A stretch of DNA of 64,000 bases from assembly GCA_024760905.1 (NCBI GenBank), contig CM045733.1, positions 20,813,501 through 20,877,500 on the forward strand, read 5' to 3'. A program made the position numbers and the translations under genes. Position 1 is the first letter of the stretch, and the number at the start of each line of letters is the position of its first letter. The DNA comes from Plotosus lineatus (lineage: Eukaryota; Chordata; Actinopteri; Siluriformes; Plotosidae). The notes under the pieces were generated by a model that did not search any database, was not told the origin of the DNA, and saw nothing but the letters and a program-made list of their open reading frames with translations. Shown here one piece after another: positions 22,152 to 33,962 of this stretch.

Positions 22152-23148
22152 GAATTTGCATGTCATGTTTTTTAATGTTCTGTCAACTTAAAAAAAAAAA
22201 AAAAAAGCAGTACTGTGGTACTTTTTCATAGGAAAGGGGGAATATGTATGTGTGACTTTATTTTTTTTTTTTTATTGTGCATATACCAGTGTTTATAAGA
22301 TGGATCATAAGAAGGTGGCTGATGTATGCAAGAGGAGAAAATCGATTTCTCTTGAAACGAAGCTTGAAATCATAGCTAAACATGAAAAATATAAATCAAT
22401 AAAAAGTAAAAAACCTAGTAGTGTAAGTTAATGTTAAGTGGTATTTTTAATTTCAGACGCATTTACTGTATTGTTTTATTATTTATTGTTACTGTACATG
22501 TGTTGTTGTTGTGAAATGTTTGTTACATGTTTATCTTAAATATATTATGTAAAAAATACATGCTTGTTTCAGGTTTCATCTAACGAACGTTTCCACTTAC
22601 TAGCTTGCCCTTAGTGCAGAGGTCGTGCTGTGTGTGTGTGTGTGTGTGTGTGTGTACAGTGAGCGTGTAAAATGTGTGCCGGTTGTCCAGTATATCAGCA
22701 GTTTAGTAACCTGATGGCTTATAGGTAGAAACTGACCCTGGATCTGCTGGTGAAGTTATAGTTAGTTGTGGTTATACCATAAACACCCCCCCCCCCCCAA
22801 TTGATGGTCTGTGAAATGTTTAATATTTGGGAAATTTTTATTACAAAACTAATCCTTTTACAAAAGTTAGTCCCCAGCTTATTTTGATCACTTTTTGGAA
22901 TTCATGATGCTCTTTGGCTTCTTCTTAAACAAACTTATGGCCTTTCATGTAACTTTGCAGTTTCACAAGAAATATACACTTGAATTAATGTATAATTCTT
23001 ATGAGATCCCTCACAGTTGTAAGTTGAAGGCTAATATAAAATGTGGAGACATTCTGGATCCCTGAATAGTTATGCAGCTCACTATTCCAAATCTCACTGA
23101 ATGAATCTTATAGTCCTGATCGTTGTATCTCACTGGCTACAGTCATGA

Positions 23149-23196
<48 letters not shown>

Positions 23197-23209
23197 CGTA
23201 TGTGTGCAG
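22152..23209 (+). other. dock4: last dock4 intron, 3' part
   Basis: AT-rich, with poly(A)/poly(T) tracts (22191-22206, 22260-22274), a (TG)n tract at about 22630-22655, a poly(C) run near 22787-22799 and the acceptor-proximal (TG)n. No exon or transposon recognised. Confidence 0.6.
23153..23193 (+). repeat. (TG)n tract at the last dock4 3' splice site
   Basis: 41 bp of TG followed by tatacgtatgtgtgcag and the last exon. It is the third dock4 acceptor in the window with a GT repeat in the polypyrimidine position. Confidence 0.95.
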
Positions 23210-23611
23210 TACTCGGTGCCTCCCTTCACACCCTCGCCCACAGAGTGCCCACCAGCAGGACTTGTACCCAACTCCCCAGTACTGTCTGGCAGCTACAGCA
23301 GCGGCATCTCCTCTCTCAGCCGCTGCAGCGTTTCTGAGGCCTCAGGCACTGAAATCACACCCTCTACCGACCACACCCTCCCCACCTCTGCATCTAGTGG
23401 ATTAGATGAGATCTTTCGGCGAGAGAACAAGACTCCACCACCTTATAGCAGCAACCCACGACGAGCGGTTCCTCTCCCTCACAGCCTTTCCATTCCCACA
23501 AGCACTGATGCACCACCCATTCCACCAAAACCCCACCAGCTTCGTAGTGCTAAGCCAGTGGAACAGTTTCCCAGACCCCGCCCACTTCCCAGGAAAGTCT
23601 CTCAGCTTTAG
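23210..23611 (+). CDS. dock4: dock4 last coding exon, proline-rich C-terminus
   Basis: 402 nt including the TAG at 23609-23611: 133 residues in phase 0. It starts YSVPPFTPSPTECPPAGLVP and carries NSPVLSGSYSSGISSLSRCS, a DOCK4 hallmark, then PLPHSLSIP, the proline motif PPIPPKP, and the terminus PRPRPLPRKVSQL. These SH3-type ligands recruit adaptor proteins in known DOCK4 biology. The middle (EASGTEITPSTDHTLPTSAS) is diverged. The C-terminal residues distinguish DOCK4 from DOCK3 and DOCK1. Confidence 0.97.
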   Translation, partial: YSVPPFTPSPTECPPAGLVPNSPVLSGSYSSGISSLSRCSVSEASGTEITPSTDHTLPTSASSGLDEIFRRENKTPPPYSSNPRRAVPLPHSLSIPTSTDAPPIPPKPHQLRSAKPVEQFPRPRPLPRKVSQL

Positions 23612-24268
23612 TGCTGCTGAAAGAAAATACCATGCATCACCAATTGCACTTTTTCTGCTTGGAACGATAAATCTAAGCTCTCAAATTTACATAAACAAAC
23701 TGGGTATGTAGGAGGATACGGCCGGGGTATTACTGCTAATTCCTGTACTTTTTAGCAATCACAGATCAAGATGCTCTTACTCTAAGTACCAGGGCATTTT
23801 TACATGGTGTAAATACTGATGTGAAAAGTATGTTTTGCCTTAAGTATTGAAAGTAATATTTTTACCATTGGGTAATGCACGTTTCTAAGTACATTTTAAG
23901 TACATTGTACTTTTTTAAATGGCTCAGAGGTGCTAGCGGCCTCCATTCAGCTTTTCGTGTAGGCACTAGATAATGTCCTTGACTTTCTTCACACATATTT
24001 GAATTCTTGGCTGCTTTTCTTTCTGCAGTCAGTTAACCAAATCCTTTTGTTCATCTGCAGGAGTATGTTTTTTTTTGTTTGTTTTTTTTAAACATGATTT
24101 CAGAACTCGTGGTCTTGTTGATTAGAGCACATCTGTAGATAGAACAACAATCTCTTTAAATATAATATTCATGTGTCACCTACTTTTTAGCATCAGGTTC
24201 ATGGTTTACATAATTTGGTCAGCACTCACAGCTGACACTTCATAAATAAATTCTGCTCAACCAAGTTA

Positions 24269-24621
24269 CTACTACTATTTATTTCAGCTTTTTCCCTTTT
24301 TATCAGGGGTCGGCGCAACGGATAATTCGCACGTTTGATTTGGCATAGGTTTTACATCGGATGCCCTTCCCGACATAACCCTTTTTAGCAAGGGACAGAA
24401 ACACGCTGACGACTTTGCAGCGAAAGTACTCTTTGCAAAAGTCAGTAATGGTTCTTTTACATGCCTCAGTCCATAGACAGTGAGAGACATGGCCCGCCTT
24501 TGATAACCCAGTTAGCTGCACTGGGGGCACAGTGACAACATTGTGGAGAGTGGGACTCGAACCCCCAACCTTAGGGTCAGTGATCCAACGCCCTTTAACA
24601 CCAGGCCACCACTGTCCCCAC
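24269..24621 (-). mobile_element. tRNA-like SINE with RTE-type tail, in dock4 3' UTR
   Basis: Flanked by a perfect 17-bp target-site duplication tctgctcaaccaagtta at 24252-24268 and 24622-24638. On the minus strand it has a tRNA-like head (A box degraded, B box gggttcgagtcccac), the shared body and a 3' tail ending near gataaaaagggaaaaagctg. Inserted antisense to dock4. Confidence 0.92.
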
Positions 24622-26319
24622 TCTGCTCAACCAAGTTAAATGTTTGAATTAGTTTACCAGGTATTGTGTCAAAGGAACAGAAAGAGTACATTTGTGAAGA
24701 GGTAGCCATGTAGGGTTTTAATTCCCCAACTCAAGAGTCACATCAAGTCTGCTTTTGTCATTTTTACACCATCATTTATGTTGTTGTTATTGTTCTTTTA
24801 CATGATGGGGGTTATTCAGTGGCATAACTGGGTATGCCATGACAGGCTGGTAGTGATGTTACACTACCTGAGTAAAATTTAAGCAAGGAGCTGAAGGCAG
24901 AAGCATCTGCCCGTGGGCATAGCAGTGACTAGCCTAATTAAGGTGCAGTGCATTGTGACTGCCCTTTTTTCCTGCTGAAATTGCTGGAACCTTTGCAGAA
25001 ATAAAGCCTGCCATTCTTCATTTTATTATGCACATTCTAGTATGCCAATTACATGGACTATTCACATACGATGCCCGTTAAAAGCGTTCAACAGTGTTCA
25101 TGTTGCAGTGTCACACTCAGAGCTGCCAATAAGAATTTGAGGAAATTGTTCATTCGTAGGTCTCAAACACAGGACTGTTGTGGGCTGTGGCAATATATCA
25201 GAAATGATCATGAAGATTGTACAGGTTCTACCTAATATTCTACCTTTAATCGGACAATACACTCTCTTTATTTTTTTGGCTCCTCAACCCAGTTCAGCAG
25301 CCTCCCAGATGCTCCACATTTCAATCTATCAATCATTTTAAATGTACAAATAAAAACAGGCTTGGTTGTGGTGATGTGGGAAAAATAAGTGATATACTTG
25401 GGTGGTTTCACAACATTGCCATGGGATGAGTAGTTACTGGGAACACCCTGGAATTTGTTGTTTTATGGTAATAATTTGCCAGCAGTTTCATTTTATTCAT
25501 TAAAGAATAACACGGTTTTTATTGATTTCAAGTTGCTTTTAACATTGTGCAACATCCAGTAAACAGATTCATGTTGTGATTTACATTGGAGCAGCTATAA
25601 ACTGTTGTACCCTCACAATTCAGTATTTTCAGAACAAGTCGATAAAAAAAAAAGCAGCTTGTTAGCAAAAAAAATTGCTCTCCATCCTGAAGAATTGCAT
25701 AAATAAAAATGTTTACTCATAGCAAGCACAATAATATACTACATGTATCAAATGCCTTATAGCTGGCGCTACTGCCAGTACTACCGGAAATTAATCAATA
25801 TTTTGTGACGAATTAGATTTGAGAATTCAGAAGTGCTGTTCTATGATTATTGTAAAATAAAGCCTGTTTTTATTTTGTTTTTAATGAAAAAAATGTTAAT
25901 AGATTTATTTATAGGTAAATTTAATTTGTATTGTATTTAAAAAAAAAAAAAATCATGTATAAGCCAAATGACCATGTTGCAACTTTGTGTATTGTCACAA
26001 CCCTTTTAAAAATGAAATCTGTATAATGATCATCGTTCACACAGGAACCTTTGGATATCACCCTGATTTATAGCAGTCCTTTTTTGTAGCCTGCAAATGA
26101 ACAGAATTTTAAACATTTCATGAAAAGTTTTGATCTCTCACTGCTACAGCCTTATTTGTTTACTTTGTGTGCGTGTGTGTTTTTGTCAGTTTTTATCATA
26201 TGGATTTAAGAACTTGAGATGAACATCTCATGAATTAGTGCTTGAAAAAAGGAATTATGGAAAATGTCTTTGTAATTATGCCAAATACAATACATTCTCT
26301 ATTGTAAATATGTTTTTAA

Positions 26320-26325
26320 AATAAA
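26320..26325 (+). terminator. candidate poly(A) signal AATAAA
   Basis: AATAAA, 2.7 kb after the dock4 stop. A second AATAAA lies at 26468-26473. One of these is the likely distal cleavage signal (inference). Confidence 0.35.
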
Positions 26326-26581
26326 CTGTAGCTATAACAGATTTACAACTTTGAATGTTTGAACAAATTATAATTATAAATGTTAAATATTTATGATTTG
26401 AGGGGCAGTGTAGAATGAATGATGAAGAACTTACATGTTTACTGTATATTATAATGAATTCCTCTGAAATAAAATTGTTTCAGCAAGTATGTCATTGAAT
26501 CAAAGGCATTATTCTGTCCATTTTTTTCTAAATTTTCCATTATGGGTTCATGAATTAAATTTTTGAAAGACAAACAGACAG

Positions 26582-26617
26582 GTGTGTGTGTGTATGTATG
26601 CATATATATATATATAT

Positions 26618-26651
<34 letters not shown>

Positions 26652-26762
26652 GTATATGTATATATATATGTATATGTATATATATGTATGTATATGTATA
26701 TGTATATATATATGTATATGTATATATGTATATGTATATATATATGTATATATATATATATG

Positions 26763-26793
<31 letters not shown>

Positions 26794-26827
26794 ATATGTA
26801 TATGTATATGTATATATATATATGTAT

Positions 26828-26901
<74 letters not shown>

Positions 26902-26923
26902 GTATATGTATGTGTATGTATGC

Positions 26924-26961
<38 letters not shown>

Positions 26962-26981
26962 ATACATACACGCACACACAG
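26582..26981. repeat. 400-bp (TG)n / (TATG)(TA)n compound repeat
   Basis: TG at both ends with an interior of irregularly alternating tatatgtatatg and (TA)n blocks. All six frames give long Tyr-Ile repeat peptides that are artefacts. It could fold into hairpins or cruciforms. Confidence 0.95.
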
Positions 26982-27069
26982 ATGCAACAATGTAAGTAGT
27001 TTTGATGGGAGATTTTGGGTTGTTTTGTGTTTGGTTTAGGGGTTTTTGTTGTTGTTTTTGCATAATTGG

Positions 27070-27215
27070 CCTTGTTTTTGTGGCATTTTCCTTAACTGTT
27101 TCCCCTATTTTTCCTTAATTTCCTTATTTTTTAATTCAATGAATATTTATTAAAAAACCCACGATGCACTGAAGCCACATGAATTGAAGCGCGAAGTAGC
27201 GAGGGATCCCTGTAT
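27070..27215. mobile_element. right-end fragment of the cagggatccctcac MITE family
   Basis: It matches 45800-45943: ttccttaatttccttatttt, then gatgcactgaagccacat and gaagcgcgaagtagcgaggg, ending in atccctgta. The left end is missing; a CA/TA repeat follows at 27221. Confidence 0.8.
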
Positions 27216-27220
27216 GGACA

Positions 27221-27249
27221 TACACACGCACACACTCACACACACACAC

Positions 27250-27282
<33 letters not shown>
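27221..27282. repeat. (CA)n then (TA)n repeat
   Basis: CA-rich then TA dinucleotide repeat directly after the MITE end. Confidence 0.9.
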
Positions 27283-27287
<5 letters not shown>

Positions 27288-28883
27288 AAGAAAAAAAAAA
27301 CTGTTTAACTGGCCAAAGCAGATTGATGTGGAAATTTGGACCAACAACAAAAGGATGAGGTGGATGAGGATACAAATACTTGCGCATGTATAAGTATTTG
27401 TAGTCCTATCTCAGCCAAGGATTACATTTCTGCCGGAGGTGGGACTTTGGACAATTCTTTAGTATTTGGAGATGATCCGGATCACATTATATATATAAAA
27501 CGTACGTAGTGTGTGTGTGTGTTATATTCGTTGCTATAGATTGAATAAAATCATACCAGTCATAAATCAGCTGAAGTCCTTCACTTGAGGTGTGGATTTT
27601 TAAATTTTTTTATGATTATTATTTTAATTAGTAAGAAATGAGTAAAAGACATACAAAATTCTAAAATTGGAATATTCCACTATTTTCTTTGATGTACAGT
27701 TATGATCCATGACTTTACTGTTCGAATAATTTTCATCTAGCAGGAACACTGAATTTAGTGATTTAATATAAAAACATCATTGGTCAGTAGCTGAGGAATA
27801 AACTATGGAGAGAAAATAAATACAGCCTTTTGCTGCTTTGACTCAAGTTGTAGTGATATTTTTAATCATATGATACGCATTTCCTACATCTGATCATGTA
27901 AAGTTCATGTGATTTTTCTGTCAGGAATTGTATCATTTTTCATGAGATGATGATTCCTCTCTTATCGCAAAAGTTAAAACATGATTGTAACATGGCCAAT
28001 CAAACAGTGAAATCTCTGTGGGAAGAGCACTGTGGGAATCTGTTTCGCTTGCATGCAGATGCTAAGCTGTTGGAGAAATTGTGTTTGTGATTAGAACAGA
28101 GAAGAGGGAAGAGGGATCTTGGTGGAGTCAGAGTAACACATACCCTGGGAGAATCTTGAGATGTTTTTTTTTTCTGGTCAAATAAATCCCTGGGGAGACA
28201 CACCAGCTCCTGCACCTTGGGATCCTGATTCATCAACTGATAACAAGATTTCAGGGAAAACTTGGAATAATAGATCTGTCTTCCATTTCTGCTTATTTCC
28301 AACATCAGTGCGATTGTACTTGGGCTTAATGGGATTTGCCTGGCAGTTTTAATTGTGCACAGTTTTTATTTCCATGTTAATTTAACACATTGTAAAATTG
28401 GATGGAGAACTTGCCAATATCATTTTTTATGGTGGTGGTGGTGGGTGGGTGGGAGTTGCATCAAACACCAAGGTTGCTGAGTCCCTTATCATTCCCTCCT
28501 GTGAAAATTTTATTCTGTTACAATTGAAATCAGATGTTGAACTTCTCTCATCTGACAGATCTTAAACAAAGAACAGCAGCAAATTCTTTGGAGAAACTGA
28601 AAAAATAAACACTCAGATAGAGTTGCTCTGTGTGCACATATATCCTGAGATTCAGATTATCATATAAATCCTACCATGACTCTGAAACACACAAAGCAGC
28701 CAAGCAGTGCTCTCACACTGTACTCAGAAAAGAACATGGGTTCTGTGTGCAGTCAGCCAGAACATCTTGCACGTACTGTATATACTTCCACAGCGTTGGC
28801 ATATTTAAAATAGTGTTCATAGTGCTATGTGACTATGTGCAATAGCCTGCACAAACATATGTAAAGGCTTATTTCATTATGTA
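27283..28883. other. intergenic, no gene seen
   Basis: AT-rich sequence with a poly(T) near 28166 and a (GGT) stretch near 28432-28452. I find no exon, SINE or LINE here. Confidence 0.5.
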
Positions 28884-29255
28884 TCTTCTTCTTCTTTTCC
28901 TTTCGGCTTTTCCCTTCAGGGGTCGCCACAGCGAATCATCTGCCTCCATCTCACCCTATCCTTTGCATCTTCTTCTCTTACACCAACGACCTTCATGTCC
29001 TCCTTTACCACATCCATGAATCGTCTCTTTGGTCTTCCTCTAGGCCTTTTGCCTGGTAGTTCCAGCCTCAGCATCCTATTACCAATATACTCACTATCCC
29101 TCCTCTGTACATGTCCAAACCATCTCAATCTAGCCTCTCTGACTTTGTCTCCAAAACGTCTTACATGTGCTGTCCCTCTGACGTGCTCATTCCTAATCCT
29201 ATCCATCCTCGTTACTCCCAAAGAGAACCTCAACATTTTCATCTCTGCTACCTCA
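28884..29255 (-). mobile_element. RTE LINE 3' fragment
   Basis: On the minus strand it encodes VAEMKMLRFSLGVTRMDRIR, LRWFGHVQRRDSEYIGNRML and the CGDP end, then the short 3' UTR with ggcgacccctgaagggaaaa. Truncated at 29255, where unrelated sequence starts. The copy is open across its length and closely similar to 21370-21735. Confidence 0.9.
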
Positions 29256-30002
29256 GAAAACCAAATTTCAAGGTTTTCTTCTCTTAATATTACGTTGAGT
29301 GCTAGCAGCCAGATAAGTGACAGATTTGCGGTAACTCCATAACTGCTGATTGTTAGTCGGTGTCCTGCTTGAATATCAGTCATGTGATACTGATCTTGTA
29401 ATGAGTCAAACATCAAACCAACTTCATTCACAAGGGCGTAGGCTGGTCTGACCGTGGTGGATGGGGGGTGGTGGGTGGGGTGCATGCGCATCTTGGTTGA
29501 CCAGAACTTGAGTCCCAGGGGGCTATAATTTTATTTATTATATCACTAAGCACTTTGGGGGGAACCAGGTACACCCGTGGCTAGAATTATAAACTTTAAA
29601 AAATGGCTGTCTATACAGGGGTGAACTGCAATCAAATATTATAGTTCAACGAAAAACATTCTCAAATATATTTCAGACTACATCTGCAAGTACATGTGCT
29701 AAATACATTTACAAATTGAGCTAAAGTTATTTATCTAGTCAAAGGCATAAACAAATATTAATACATATTTACAGCACAAAGACATACAGTACTTTTTATT
29801 TTATAAAAGTACTGAGCATTAGGCTGCAGATCCAGGCTGGATGGCTTATAATTATTTTCGCCATTCATTCTCTGTGCGTCAATGTTTGTGTTCTAACACA
29901 TGTGCAGGACCCGAAGGCGGTACTAACAAACTGTGTTTCATTCTCACACTTGCACTTTGTTTGATTGACAGTGTTCAACTATTATTGCTTACTGATAATA
30001 TG
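29256..30002. other. intergenic, no gene seen
   Basis: No recognisable coding or repeat content apart from a G-rich stretch near 29460-29480. Confidence 0.5.
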
Positions 30003-30354
30003 TGGGCGGCACGGTGGCGTAGTGGTTAGCAGGTCCGCATCACAGCAAGAAGGCCTGAGTTCAATTCCCAGCTTGGGTGTTTCTGTGTGGAGTTTACATT
30101 TTCTCCCCGTGCTTGCGTGGGTTTCCTCTGGGTGCTCTGGTTTCCTCCCACAATCCAAAGACATGCACAGTAGGTTAATTGGCCATTCTAAATTGCCTGT
30201 AGGTTCGCATCGTGCAGAAGGCAATGTCAAACCACTGCACTAATCCTGCCAAGAAAACTCCATGAAGATAATAACCAGGGCGTTATCCATTATCCTTCCT
30301 GGCGGGTCGCCAATGGTCGTCCTACGACTCAGGCACTAGATAGATAGATAGATA
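30003..30354 (+). mobile_element. V-SINE-type SINE ending in (TAGA)n
   Basis: The best preserved V-SINE in the window: gggcggcacggtggcgtagt (A-box region), gagttcaattcccag (B box), the V-core with ttctccccgtgcttgcgtgg and gtttcctcccacaatccaaa, and a distinct 3' part that ends in a tagatagatagatag repeat at 30337-30354. Confidence 0.88.
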
Positions 30355-31153
30355 GGTAATATGTAAGGCGCTCCACCGAAATAGGCACCTATTGTTGATT
30401 GGTTAGCTCGGGCTTGCACATGACCAGTACCCGTTACATGTTAACTTACGGTTTTCTGCATGCGGAATTTATCTCCGACTTTCTCTTCAATAACAGTCAT
30501 TAAGTTTATTTATAAGCTTGTGAATACACATAATTTCTTGTCCAGCGGAACTCAACTCCTGCTGTGTGTGTGTGTTGCCCCCCACCCCCACCCCACCCCC
30601 CCGCCTACGCCTTTGATTCAGTATCGCTCGGATATCTGACCTTGACGACAACAACCACAATTCACATGGTTAAGAAATCCTTCTGGAATGTGTACGAATC
30701 ATTTTGGCCACCTGCTTCAATTAGTCCTTATGATTATCACCAGTGGCCTTCACTCTTAGTTTGCACTGTTAGAATTTAAACTTATCTATTATTTTAAATA
30801 TGCGAGTGTCAACTATCTGTCTACTGCCAGCGACTGCAAGAAATATCCGTCTACTGGCAGAGATTTGTCTGGTTACGGCTTCAAAATGGCGGTTCTATAT
30901 CGCATTATTACCGACTTTACTACTTCAGATGGATTCTGATTATAAATGCCATAACAACTGAGGTTGTAACGCCAAACTAAATAAATGCACTTACAAACTG
31001 AGAGATTTTAGTCTTCGTATAAGTTTAGTGCAAATCACATTGTGCAATTTGGATATAATACACTTGTGTACAGTATCACGTTTCGTTTATGTACCCCAGG
31101 GGTATTCTACCGTATCCACATAGGGCTGGTGTTGGGAGGACGGAGGGAACCAC
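30355..31153. other. intergenic, no gene seen
   Basis: Contains a C-rich run near 30577-30603. No exon or mobile element recognised. Confidence 0.5.
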
Positions 31154-31164
31154 TCCTTCAAACA

Positions 31165-31410
31165 TTCGTTCATTTTCTGAACCGCTTAATCCTAATTAGG
31201 CTCACGGCGAGGCTGGCACCCATCTCAGTTGACTCTGGGCGAGGGCAGAGTACACCCTGGACAGCTCTCCAGGCCATAGTAGGGCAAAAACACACTGACG
31301 GCTATGCAGCCTACTCTGGTCCAAAGTCAGCAATGGTTCTTTTACAGACTCTCACCATAGACAGTGAGAGACATCGCCAGCATTTGATGACCCAGTTAGC
31401 TGTACTGGGG
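31165..31410 (-). mobile_element. 5'-truncated SINE, V-SINE/L2-tail type
   Basis: Flanked by an 11-bp duplication tccttcaaaca at 31154-31164 and 31411-31421. On the minus strand it lacks the tRNA-like head and starts at the cagtacagctaactgggtc block, then body and tail (ggattaagcggttcagaaaa). A duplication around a 5'-truncated copy fits LINE-type target-primed integration. Confidence 0.87.
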
Positions 31411-31421
31411 TCCTTCAAACA

Positions 31422-32588
31422 CTTGATCAACAACCTTGCAAGTGTGGCTTCTGTTTGGTTGGAAAGAAAACCTGCACCCACACCAGTTTGTGGAAAAGCT
31501 TGAATACACATTATAATCAGCTTTGGATTGTAAGATTGTTTGTCATGAATCAGTCTTACACAGTTTCCTCTGGGATCAGTAAAGTATTCTGATTCTGAAG
31601 TAGCAAAGTCATATTTGTGCAATTCTTCTTGATAAGGCCAGTTTCATTACACCTCTTATTTGACCTGGAGCTGTAAGGTCGCTTGTAGTGACACAGCTTT
31701 GTAAAATATTTCACTCAAATTTGTTAGTTATTCTGAAGAGTGTGTGTATGTATGCAGCCTATGAACACTACCCTTAAGAAAAGTGCGACTAGATATTTTT
31801 CCCACGATCACAGAATGTGATTATGATATACTGTGGCCCTATCACTATTTAACACTGTAGAACACACAGTGCTCAAGGAGAGTCAGTCACCTTGAGAACT
31901 CTGTAAACAGCAGTGTGTATGCATGATGTGTGCCTTTGGCATGGTGGGTGCTTCAGTGGCATGCTGAGCAAGTGAGGATAGATCAGGTTTGAGGTATGAT
32001 GATTTTGTGTTCAAAATAAAAGTAGTGTGTTTCAAAAAGTGAATAAAGCTCAAAATCCTTATAAGAGATTTTAATTTCATACACACAAACGCACTGCAAA
32101 CCAAATCAAAACATAAAGAAACATATATATCAAATTTGTGTTATTCCATTATGGAAATTGAGGAAAAGTGAATATTAGACTGTGCAAAAAAAAAAAAATA
32201 GTGGGGTGCAGTATGATGGGTTTTTTTTTTTTTTTTTGGGGGGGGGGGGCATCTTACCCTGGGATCATGCTTTTCTGGAATAGTGTACGAGAATTAAGTG
32301 TAATTGCACCTCCACTCCAGTAGTTGGCAATGGCACTCTCATTGTTGTGCTATGGTGTCTCACATGAGCAAACAATGTGAGGTGCAGTAAACAACCCCTC
32401 AAGGAACAACACAGGAAAATTTCCAACAGGAGCAAATAATTTTTTTTAAATTTCAGGCCCATCGATTCTTTATTGAAAGTTGAACTATATTTCTTTTTTT
32501 CATGTTAATAAAGATACAATGTTATGGAGAGGTGTACTAATAATTTTATAGACAAATAATAACTATTTATAGTCACTTGTGGGGTGGC

Positions 32589-32625
<37 letters not shown>

Positions 32626-32699
32626 GGGGGGTGGGGGGTGGGGGCATGAAATGTTATTTTCTTCCGAGAGTGGGTGCCACAGAAAATAATTGAGAAGCA
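31422..32699. other. intergenic, simple repeats only
   Basis: Holds poly(A)/poly(T)/poly(G) stretches near 32187-32249 and a (GT)n-poly(G) stretch at 32590-32640. No gene recognised. Confidence 0.5.
32590..32640. repeat. (GT)n followed by a G-rich run
   Basis: About 33 bp of GT, then ggggggggtggggggtgggg, which could form a G-quadruplex on the + strand. Confidence 0.9.
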
Positions 32700-32709
32700 C
32701 TGGTATAAA

Positions 32710-33745
32710 CTGAAAAAAGTTGTAAGATTTTGATTTTGCTTTCCTTTGAATCACTGAACTAATATTTAGTTGTATAAACACTGTTTCTGAGAACTGCTGC
32801 ACATCTGTGTTGTGGAGTCAACCAACTTCTGGCAGGTTTTCCAGCCCAGGATAATTGGACCACATTCCACACTTCTTCTATATTTCGTGGTTTTACTTCA
32901 GAAACTGCTCTTTTGATTTACCCCACAAGTTTTCGATTGAATTATGGCCGGGGCATCAGGCCGCTGCTGGATAATGTCAATCTTGTTGATCTGGAACCAA
33001 GATGGTGCCCATTTACTGGTGTATTTCGGGTTATTGTCTTGTTGGAGCACTCATTTAAAGGGCATCTTATCTGCAGCATAAGGCAGCATGACCTTCTCAA
33101 GTATTCTGATGTATTCAAACTGATCCATGATCCCTGAGATATGATAAACCGGCTCGACATGAGAAACATCCTTCAGATCAGGATGCTTGCACCACCATGC
33201 TTCACTGTCTTCATAATGTGCTGGGGTTTGAATTCAGTGTTTGGGGCTCGTCTGACAAAGTGTCTCCGGCCAGTAGACCCAAAAAGAAAAAAAAAATCTT
33301 ACTATTATTAATCCACAAAATGTCTACTTCTCCATTTGATCATTTTATGAAAAGCATGCAATACAGGAATATAATTATACTTATTATTAGACCAGCCTCT
33401 TCAGCAAGTCTTTTTTTTCCAACTGTGGGACTTTGCAAGGGCTTCTTTCCAATAGCTCGACTTCACATAGGCGTCTTCTAATTGTAACAGAACTCTCAGG
33501 TAACTCTTTTGATCTTCCTGGAGCTGATTGGTGGCTGAATTCTCACCATTTTGGCTCTTCATCGATACCATTCGAATGGTAGTTTTTCGCTCGCTTCCAG
33601 CTTTGGTTGCCATTTTAAAGTGTTTGTGATCACTTTAGCTTGCAGCCCATCATTTTCTGCACTTCTTTCTTTTCCCCTCTCCAATCAATTTTTTAACAAA
33701 AGTATGCTGTTCTTCTGAACAATCTCTGGAATGACCCATTTTCCT
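32710..33745 (-). pseudogene. degenerate Tc1-like (DD34E) transposase
   Basis: Minus strand, N- to C-terminus. MGHSRDCSEEQHTFVKKL (about 33740) resembles the N-terminal helix-turn-helix start of Tc1 transposases. RKTTIRMVSMKSQN... with SSYWKEALAKSHSWKKK corresponds to the second DNA-binding part. Catalytic-region blocks follow: AWWCKHPDLKD with GIMDQFEYIRILEKVMLPYA, then VLQQDNNPKYTSKW (second catalytic Asp region), and a diverged final block near 32950. Frameshifts and stops make it inactive. A SINE fragment lies immediately beyond its N-terminus. Confidence 0.8.
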
Positions 33746-33797
33746 CGGAATTTCAGAGAAATGCTCTATAACCAGCATGTACAACATTTGCTGCCTT

Positions 33798-33962
33798 TCT
33801 ACGTCAGATGTCCTTTTGACACAACCCTTTAGCAAGGGACAGAAACACGCTGACGGCTATGCAGCTACACTTTACAAAAGTCAGCAATGGTTCTTTTACA
33901 TGAAACCCCCAGCCTTAGGATCAGCAATCCAGCACCCTATACCACTAGGCCACCACTGCCCC
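33798..33962 (-). mobile_element. internally deleted SINE
   Basis: Minus-strand copy of the tRNA-like SINE family with the head (ggtggcctagtggtataggg) and the part before the tail (gtgtttctgtcccttgctaa), but the region between B box and mid-body is missing. Confidence 0.8.

Larger units (their letters stand above)
23612..26480 (+). other. dock4: probable dock4 3' UTR
   Basis: AT-rich sequence after the dock4 stop. AATAAA motifs occur at 25000, 25856, 26320 and 26468; the last two are followed by T/GT-rich sequence and are reasonable poly(A) signals. It contains an antisense SINE (24269-24621). The true end is not determinable by eye; shorter 3' UTRs are equally possible. Confidence 0.5.

Noticed and set aside
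26439..27063. Long open frames of 137-183 codons on both strands reading Tyr-Ile-Cys-Val repeats
   Set aside because: They are translations of the TA/TG compound repeat. Stop-free frames in such repeats carry no coding signal.
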